Origin: Pseudolabrys sp.
GTDB lineage: Bacteria > Pseudomonadota > Alphaproteobacteria > Rhizobiales > Xanthobacteraceae
Direction of reading: 5' to 3'
NCBI GenBank assembly: GCA_026125925.1
Contig: JAHCKF010000121.1
Span: forward strand, 1-8,995
Length of the DNA stretch: 8,995 nucleotides
A model generated the notes under the pieces. That model was not told where the DNA came from. It searched no databases and saw only the letters and a list, made by a program, of their open reading frames with translations. The stretch's first letter is position 1. Every line of letters starts with the position of its first letter. This document shows, piece by piece, positions 5,300 to 8,995 of this stretch. The position numbers and the translations under genes are program-made.

Positions 5300-6679
5300 T
5301 CAGCTGTCGCCCTCCTCATCCGCCTTCGATGTCGGTCGAGGGGCGTCGTTCGGACAGGTCGTCCGCGTGCGGCTGACGGCGGCGTAGCCAGGCTTCGTTT
5401 GGTAGGGGACCAGCAAGTCCCACTTTTTGGTGTGGGTATTGATTTCCCGGACGAACTTTTCGATCGCCTCAGTCGCGGCCTTCAAAAAGGATGGGTTTCG
5501 CGGATTGAGCGGGCTGTAGCGTTCGGTTGTTCTTTTGTTAAAGAACTTTTCATGCCCGAGCAGGAGCGAACGCTCGACCGCCGGCACCTCACATTCTTCT
5601 AAATAGCGTCCGAGCGAGTGCCGCAAAGAGTAAGTGGTGACGGCTACGCCATGTGCGTCAGGCTTCAGCTTCGCGTCGTCGCGCGCCTTCCGGAAGGCAG
5701 TCCTCAGGGACGCCACCGGGTTGCCGCGATAGGTGATGAGGCGACCCTGAGGAACAGCCTTGAGCCATGGCTCCCACGTCGCGGCAATCCGTATGGTGGG
5801 ACGGTACTTTTTGTTTTGGCGCCGGCCGGGCGCGTTCATGTTGAAGAGACGATATTGCCAATCGATCTGCGTCGTGTCGGCGCCGAGAATTGTGGCCTGC
5901 CGGCCGCCGCTGTTGATCCCTGCGATCGCATAGTTCAGGAAGTGGTATTCGGCGATCTGGTCGATCAAGGCGGCAATTTCAGCCGGGGTCATGACCCGGC
6001 CCTTAAGCGGCGCCTTGTCGAGGTCCTCGGCGCTCATCGGTTCTGGAATGCGTGGCGCATGTGGGATCAGTTTGCGATCTTCCGCCTTTCGTAGCGCAGC
6101 TCGGAGACCGGCACAGACACGACTGAAGTAACCGAGCGAGTGACCTTGCTCGAGGAATGCTTCTTGGAGCTGCTCGAAATCATCGTCCTTTTTCCAGGCG
6201 GTGACTTCTATATGGCCAATGAGCGGTACGAGGTATTTGTCGATGGCGACACGATTGAAGTCAGCGCTTGGGGCGCCTTCACGGGAGGCTTGATATGCTC
6301 TGAGCACGCGGCCGATATCGACGCCGACGCCGACGCCGAGCAAGAATGCCGGATCGCCCGTGAAGCCGGATTTGTCGATCCGCTCGACTTCAGCCATGGC
6401 GAGCTTGGTATCGACGGTGTTCAGCGTTCGCCGGCGCGTCTGACGCGCCGCCTTGTCATACCAGCCGATGTAGTAGATGTCGGTCTCGCAGCTCTTCTGT
6501 AAATCATAGTGATCGAGCTTGAGCAGGGTTTCATAACGCTTCGCGGCGGCCTTGCTACGCCGCCGGCGCAGCCGCTTGGGTTTCGTTTCACCAGTTCGCG
6601 CTGACGCGTCGCCATTCGCCTCGTGCTGGAGACGCGGCCCCGAGCTCGATGCAGGATGCGATGATTGCCGCCGCGCCAT
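5300..6679 (-). CDS. Tyrosine recombinase / phage-type integrase, 459 residues
   Basis: ATG 6679 overlaps the stop of the upstream helix-turn-helix gene (TAATG), which points to coupled translation. Domains in order: a low-complexity basic N-terminus (1-47) and an arm-binding-like segment (about 50-105). A SAM-like core-binding domain (about 125-205) and a catalytic domain (about 225-410) follow. Catalytic candidates are Arg260 (SGGRQATIL), Tyr350-x-x-Arg353-His354 (YSLRH), His376 (LLGHE) and nucleophile Tyr388 (TTERYSP). The tail beyond about 410 is poorly conserved in appearance. A GACGCC-type hexanucleotide repeat inside the gene encodes GVGVGVD (about 115-121). It is the likely integrase of the element, and the excisionase-type protein directly upstream supports that. 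Its target could be either tRNA gene whose fragment is seen. Confidence 0.87.
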   Translation of the reverse strand: MARRQSSHPASSSGPRLQHEANGDASARTGETKPKRLRRRRSKAAAKRYETLLKLDHYDLQKSCETDIYYIGWYDKAARQTRRRTLNTVDTKLAMAEVERIDKSGFTGDPAFLLGVGVGVDIGRVLRAYQASREGAPSADFNRVAIDKYLVPLIGHIEVTAWKKDDDFEQLQEAFLEQGHSLGYFSRVCAGLRAALRKAEDRKLIPHAPRIPEPMSAEDLDKAPLKGRVMTPAEIAALIDQIAEYHFLNYAIAGINSGGRQATILGADTTQIDWQYRLFNMNAPGRRQNKKYRPTIRIAATWEPWLKAVPQGRLITYRGNPVASLRTAFRKARDDAKLKPDAHGVAVTTYSLRHSLGRYLEECEVPAVERSLLLGHEKFFNKRTTERYSPLNPRNPSFLKAATEAIEKFVREINTHTKKWDLLVPYQTKPGYAAVSRTRTTCPNDAPRPTSKADEEGDS

Positions 6680-6867
6680 TACTTTTTCCGCTTCAAGTAT
6701 TCGTTCAGCGTATGCGCCGTGAAGCGGAAGGTTCTCACGCCGGGGAGCGGCGACAGTTCGCCTTCACCAACGAGGTGCCGCACGGTGGCGGGGGACACCT
6801 TCAGGATTTCGGCGACCTGGGCCGTGGTTAAAACCGCCCAGGGGTCGCCAGCTTCGATGTAGGTCAT
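6679..6867 (-). CDS. Excisionase-type helix-turn-helix protein
   Basis: 62 residues. ATG 6867 has GGAGG 10 nt upstream; a TTG at 6876 is only 1 nt from that site, so it is rejected. The sequence follows the HTH_17/MerR-like excisionase pattern: LTTAQVAEILKVSPATVRHL (13-32) as helix-turn-helix, then the wing EGELSPLPGVRTFRFTAHTL and a basic end YLKRKK. Proteins of this type bend att-site DNA and steer an integrase toward excision, or act as small regulators. Its stop overlaps the integrase start (TAATG), so the two form a xis-int pair. The 78-bp gap upstream (6868-6945) could hold the operon promoter; I cannot assign boxes. Confidence 0.8.
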   Translation of the reverse strand: MTYIEAGDPWAVLTTAQVAEILKVSPATVRHLVGEGELSPLPGVRTFRFTAHTLNEYLKRKK

Positions 6868-6945
6868 TGGCTTCAAGCCTCCGTGATTTCGTGAGGCAAA
6901 GAACCAAGGACCGTGGCTAGAATCAAGAAAGAGCCTTGAATAAGA

Positions 6946-7266
6946 TTAATTTTTGCTGAATCGGGACCTGGTTCTATGCCGTTCGGGCGCTCGACGGTGA
7001 GCCAACCGCTTTGAAAAGGCGCGCAGGCACGCAATGAGGCGCGCGATGCGGAGCCGGTGCTCGATCTCGCCCCGGGCCACGATCCGGGCGAGAGCGCGCT
7101 CACTGACCAAGGTCCTGGCGGGGGTGTTTGGTAGCCGCCGTCGCGCCCGATAGTAGTCGAGCAGCGCGCGACCAAGCCGGCGTTCCAAAGCGGGCCGGGC
7201 TGCCTTGATCGCTGCAAGTCTGAAGCTGATTTCGTCATTCGGCGGCGCCCGGAAATCGCAGGACAC
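6946..7266 (-). CDS. Small basic protein, third gene of a traKLM-like trio
   Basis: 106 residues from GTG 7266, chosen for an AGGGGGA run about 8 nt upstream. The gene overlaps the end of the ATPase gene by 32 nt in another frame. A different frame begins with ATGA at 7238 but reads as Pro/Ser/Gly-rich noise, so I reject it. The protein is Ala/Arg/Leu-rich and looks helical throughout: DEISFRLAAIKAARPALERR, ALLDYYRARRRLP, SERALARIVARGEIEHRL, then a basic tail. No family is recognised from motifs. Its place after TraK- and TraL-like genes corresponds to traM in the IncP traKLM operon, but sequence alone does not show homology. Confidence 0.55.
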   Translation of the reverse strand: MSCDFRAPPNDEISFRLAAIKAARPALERRLGRALLDYYRARRRLPNTPARTLVSERALARIVARGEIEHRLRIARLIACLRAFSKRLAHRRAPERHRTRSRFSKN

Positions 7267-8047
7267 GCGACAGTTCCCCCTGCGACAGCTGCCAGAACGC
7301 GGCGACCTCGGTAATACACGCGCCGGCCGTGAGGACGTCGAGCCCTGTCCGGGATGCAAAGGCCTTCGTCGTTGCTGCAATGACCTCGGGCATTGTCATT
7401 TGAGCGTCCTCGGCGATCTTCCACGACTGGCCGACGACCGCCGGAAACTTGATCACCGCGCAACCGCGTGCGGCTCGCATCAATTTCCGGTGCTCCAGGG
7501 CCGGTTGGCTGCCGCCGATGAACGAAAATTTGCCGTATCGTTTGTTGAGCAGCAGTCCGCGGTGCATCGCGGGCGCGACGGTCGCTAACTGCTGAAGATT
7601 GGCCGCCGCTTCTCGCATCTGTTCGGTCCGGTTGGTGGTCACGACGATGGAAAGTCCGGTGATGCCCAGGGCCGCAAGCGTGGCATCGAGGCGCGTCTTT
7701 GCGAGAAATTCGATGTGGTGACGCGCAGAGCCGCCCGCCCAATCCACGATAATGACCCGGCGGGTGCGTTCGGCAGCCACGATGGTGGCGGAGAGCGGCT
7801 GCAAAACGCCGGCGATGCCGCCCGGCTTGTCATATGCTCCCGCGAAGTCCTCGATTGGGATGTAGACGTCGCCGTCTCGCAGCGCCGCGCGCACGCCGCG
7901 CGTCTCGATGCGCACCAGCACGTTGGGGATGCGGGCCTGATCGAGATGGTGGCGGATGCGCCAGGCGGCGAAAGACTTGCCGACGCCGGTAGCGTCGGCA
8001 ACGAGCTCGATGACGAGGGGCAGGTCCTTGCTGGTCAGCGGGATCAT
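7235..8047 (-). CDS. TraL/ParA-like P-loop ATPase
   Basis: 270 residues; ATG 8047 overlaps the preceding stop as ATGA. The protein opens with a beta strand and P-loop, LVIELVADATGVGKSFAAWR (11-30). Walker A is ATGVGKS; the extra upstream lysine of canonical ParA (KGGVGKT) is Ala19 here. Walker B-like VIIVDWAGGSARHHIEFL spans 98-115. The GGS-x-x-x-H-x-x-x-L run resembles the GASS region of RP4 TraL. A second strand GLSIVVTTNRT (about 130-140) fits the Rossmann core. TraL/MobD-type ATPases are accessory proteins of conjugative or mobilisation systems whose exact job is unclear. The neighbours (TraK-like before, small protein after) support that reading over chromosome partition. The C-terminal 60 residues are less typical. 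Confidence 0.72.
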   Translation of the reverse strand: MIPLTSKDLPLVIELVADATGVGKSFAAWRIRHHLDQARIPNVLVRIETRGVRAALRDGDVYIPIEDFAGAYDKPGGIAGVLQPLSATIVAAERTRRVIIVDWAGGSARHHIEFLAKTRLDATLAALGITGLSIVVTTNRTEQMREAAANLQQLATVAPAMHRGLLLNKRYGKFSFIGGSQPALEHRKLMRAARGCAVIKFPAVVGQSWKIAEDAQMTMPEVIAATTKAFASRTGLDVLTAGACITEVAAFWQLSQGELSRVLRFPGAAE

Positions 8048-8649
8048 GACGTTCTCCTGAGGTGGTTGATGATGGAGGCCGCGCGCAGATTGTTTGCGGT
8101 GGCCGAAGAGCCGGGCGGTGGCGGCGATCGGGCCGCCGTGTCCTTTGCGGGGCTCGGCGACGCTGGGACTGGCGGTGATGTGCCCTCGACGTCGGGAATG
8201 AGGGTGTCCTGCGGCGCCTGCCGCCTGCGGCGAGGGGCGGGCAGCGGATGCGGCTGGCTGAAGCCGTCTGCCGACTGCTGCAGCCCGCTGCAGGCCGCTG
8301 CAGCAGGCTGCAGTAGCCGTGCAGCCGGAGCGGGCGCCTCAGCTGCGCCGCGCCGGGCGGCGGCCCGTTCACGCGCCCGTCCCAAACCGCTGGAAATCGT
8401 GCCGCGAGAGAGCGCGCGGCCGTCGTCCCGAAAGATGCCGACGGCGAAAAGGAGCAGACCGATTTCGGCGTGCGTGGCGCCGGCGGTGGTCAGGGTCTCA
8501 ATGAAGTCGACGTGGGCATCGAACAGCCGCTGATGGTGGCGGAATTGGCCGAAAAGCCCGCGAGCCTCGGCGGCGATCGAACGGAGACGTTTCTGGGTGT
8601 CTGCGGGCAGGGAGGCGAAAAGCGCCTCGGCTCTCTCCGGCGCGGTCAT
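8044..8649 (-). CDS. TraK/MobC-like oriT-accessory DNA-binding protein with Pro/Ala-rich tail
   Basis: 201 residues. ATG 8649 has GGAGG 6 nt upstream; the frame is open to 8697 but that extension lacks a ribosome site. Residues 1-100 are helical and end in GATHAEIGLLLFAVGI (57-72), then DGRALSRGTISSGLGRARERA (77-97, quoted in part: DGRALSRGTISS). This I-x-x-x-L-x-x-x-G-x(n)-G-x-x-L-S-x-x-T-x-x-x-x-x-x-R-A-R layout is typical of small plasmid-transfer DNA-binding proteins. Residues 101-201 are a disordered Pro/Ala/Ser/Gln-rich tail, as in RP4 TraK, which has a DNA-binding N-terminus and a Pro-rich C-terminus. TraK wraps oriT DNA in the relaxosome. The first gene of the operon faces away from 8650-8793, the place expected for oriT. 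The link is by architecture and gene order. Confidence 0.6.
   Translation of the reverse strand: MTAPERAEALFASLPADTQKRLRSIAAEARGLFGQFRHHQRLFDAHVDFIETLTTAGATHAEIGLLLFAVGIFRDDGRALSRGTISSGLGRARERAAARRGAAEAPAPAARLLQPAAAACSGLQQSADGFSQPHPLPAPRRRRQAPQDTLIPDVEGTSPPVPASPSPAKDTAARSPPPPGSSATANNLRAASIINHLRRTS
8268..8313. repeat. CTGCAG palindromes repeated every 10 bp inside the traK-like gene
   Basis: Perfect CTGCAG occurs at 8278, 8288, 8298 and 8308, each start exactly 10 bp after the last. CTGCCG at 8268 is a one-mismatch fifth unit in register. The array encodes the low-complexity LLQPAAAACSGLQQ part of the tail. A 10-bp period places every palindrome on one face of the helix, like an iteron-type binding site, though slippage in a Gln/Ala-rich tail could also produce it. 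Confidence 0.7.
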
Positions 8650-8793
8650 CGCCTGCCTCCGAGGCCGAGCACGCGCGCGGATGCACGCAACTTGCACGCA
8701 AACTGCCTAAGCTGTTGATTTTGCTTGGCTTCGATGGTACGAGAGTGCGTTCGGCGGCACGAAATTTCGTTGTCTTTTCGGGCGACCGTTATT
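8650..8793. promoter_or_regulatory. Promoter region of the tra-like operon and expected place of oriT
   Basis: No gene is seen here. It holds a direct repeat TGCACGCAA at 8682-8690 and 8693-8701 (11-bp period). A perfect 12-bp palindrome ACGAAATTTCGT lies at 8759-8770. In IncP-type systems the traK operon reads away from oriT, which would put oriT here. I found no ATCCTG-type nic motif, so the oriT assignment is position-based only. Promoter elements for the minus-strand operon must also lie here. Confidence 0.35.
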
Positions 8794-8838
8794 TTGACAT
8801 GGTAGGGGTCACAGGTTCGATCCCTGTCGCGCCCACCA
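8794..8838 (+). other. tRNA-Val(GAC) 3' fragment, probable right attachment site
   Basis: The fragment starts in the anticodon loop, TTGACAT (8794-8800, anticodon GAC). It runs through GGTAG, variable GGGTC, T arm ACAGG-TTCGATC-CCTGT (8811-8827), acceptor strand CGCGCCC (8828-8834), A and CCA (8836-8838). The bases before it (CGTTATT) cannot pair with GGTAG, and no D arm or 5' acceptor strand is present. The T arm is perfect, so the copy is young. Crossover at the anticodon loop and duplication of the tRNA 3' end are standard for tyrosine-recombinase islands. It should mark the right edge of the element. Confidence 0.82.
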
Positions 8839-8863
8839 TCCCTTGCGATGGTTTGTATTTCAG

Positions 8864-8995
8864 TCACTTGCCATTCGGTGTCTTGCCCGCAGTCTTGACG
8901 GGCCGGCTATCCACCGGCTTCATCGGCGCGATGCAGAGTTCTCGCGGCAGTCTCCATCCCCATCCAAAGCCGGTGCGCGCATGAGCGCGTCCGCT
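8864..8995 (-). CDS. Possible C-terminal end of a gene entering from the right edge
   Basis: The minus strand is open from the window edge to a TGA at 8866-8864, giving 43 codons. The end reads GWGWRLPRELCIAP-MKPVDSRPVKTAGKTPNGK (split for length), a believable Lys/Pro-rich C-terminus with about 70% GC at third positions. No family is recognisable. It lies outside the tRNA-Val fragment, so if real it belongs to the flanking chromosome or a neighbouring element. An overlapping plus-strand frame (8715-8984) crosses the tRNA fragment and is less credible. Confidence 0.3.
   Translation of the reverse strand, partial: SGRAHARTGFGWGWRLPRELCIAPMKPVDSRPVKTAGKTPNGK

Larger units (their letters stand above)
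3672..8838 (-). mobile_element. Integration/transfer module of an integrative element, between two tRNA-fragment scars
   Basis: The segment runs from the tRNA-Arg fragment to the tRNA-Val fragment. It holds an excisionase-like protein, two tyrosine recombinases, a small basic protein and a TraK/TraL/third-gene trio. Because both tRNA fragments read on the plus strand, each should mark the right end of an element whose intact tRNA lies further left. The element ending at 8838 may therefore begin outside the window and include the left module, or two elements may sit in tandem. No relaxase, coupling protein or type IV secretion gene is visible. Confidence 0.5.

Noticed and set aside
6451..6464. 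Another TTGTCATAC like the operator core
   Set aside because: It lies inside the integrase coding sequence, lacks the TGTCGCC/GGCGACA arms and is not near a gene start; chance is sufficient.
6873..7742. A 289-codon minus-strand frame overlapping the ATPase gene and its downstream neighbour
   Set aside because: Its first part is out of frame with the P-loop protein and its second part is Pro/Ser/Gly-rich noise. The frame used at 7266-6946 has a good ribosome site and a helical composition.
7715..8533. A 272-codon plus-strand open frame across the TraL- and TraK-like genes
   Set aside because: It is Gly/Ala/Arg-rich without motifs, spans the junction of two coupled minus-strand genes and has no ribosome site. 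It is a GC-rich shadow.
8646..8867. Minus-strand frame with an RDRTCDP-type peptide
   Set aside because: This is the well-known artefact of translating the antisense of a tRNA T arm; it covers the tRNA-Val fragment.
1..8995. CRISPR array, rRNA, complete tRNA, or insertion-sequence transposase
   Set aside because: No regularly spaced repeats with spacers, no rRNA-like stretch, only 3' tRNA fragments without D arms, and no DDE transposase motifs were found on either strand.

Overview
The window is GC-rich (about 60-65% by eye). Every credible gene lies on the minus strand. Several traits point to an alphaproteobacterium, probably Hyphomicrobiales (Rhizobiales): short overlapping genes, ATGA and TAATG couplings, GTG starts, Ala/Arg-rich proteins, and tRNA 3' ends that match my memory of alphaproteobacterial tRNA-Arg(ACG) and tRNA-Val(GAC). 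No species can be named. The content is accessory (genomic-island) DNA with one probable edge near 8838, beyond which a short stretch may be older chromosome.

Left module (1-3345, read right to left). A small DUF6634-like gene (3317-3006) overlaps the start of a Lon-like AAA+ ATPase gene (3013-1300). The ATPase gene is split by an apparent one-base insertion near 2400. Next come a 330-bp non-coding gap holding a tandem hairpin pair, a 59-residue ribbon-helix-helix regulator (969-790), and a GIY-YIG-fold protein (682 to beyond the left edge) with Gln where I expect the metal-binding Glu. All three transcription units carry the same core, GCC-R-M-W-TGTATGACA, just upstream. At two of them it sits inside an identically spaced inverted repeat, TGTCGCC-N15-GGCGACA. 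The module therefore looks like a small regulon run by its own regulator.

Boundary (3346-3697). This holds no gene. It contains a degraded 3' fragment of tRNA-Arg(ACG) at 3620-3671, the usual scar of a tyrosine-recombinase integration.

Right module (3698-8838, read right to left). A traKLM-like trio comes first: a TraK-like protein with a Pro/Ala-rich tail, a TraL/ParA-like P-loop ATPase and a small third protein. All three overlap their neighbours, as in IncP-type traK-traL-traM transfer operons. Next come an excisionase-type helix-turn-helix protein and two different, apparently complete tyrosine recombinases (459 and 347 residues) in one tightly coupled operon. Last is an unrecognised 142-residue basic protein behind its own operator-like repeat. 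At 8794-8838 lies a clean 3' fragment of tRNA-Val(GAC), the likely right attachment site. No relaxase or type IV coupling protein lies in the window. The module is thus at most part of a mobilisable or conjugative element, and any origin of transfer would be expected at 8650-8793.

Past 8838 there is only a possible C-terminal end of a minus-strand gene (8995-8864).
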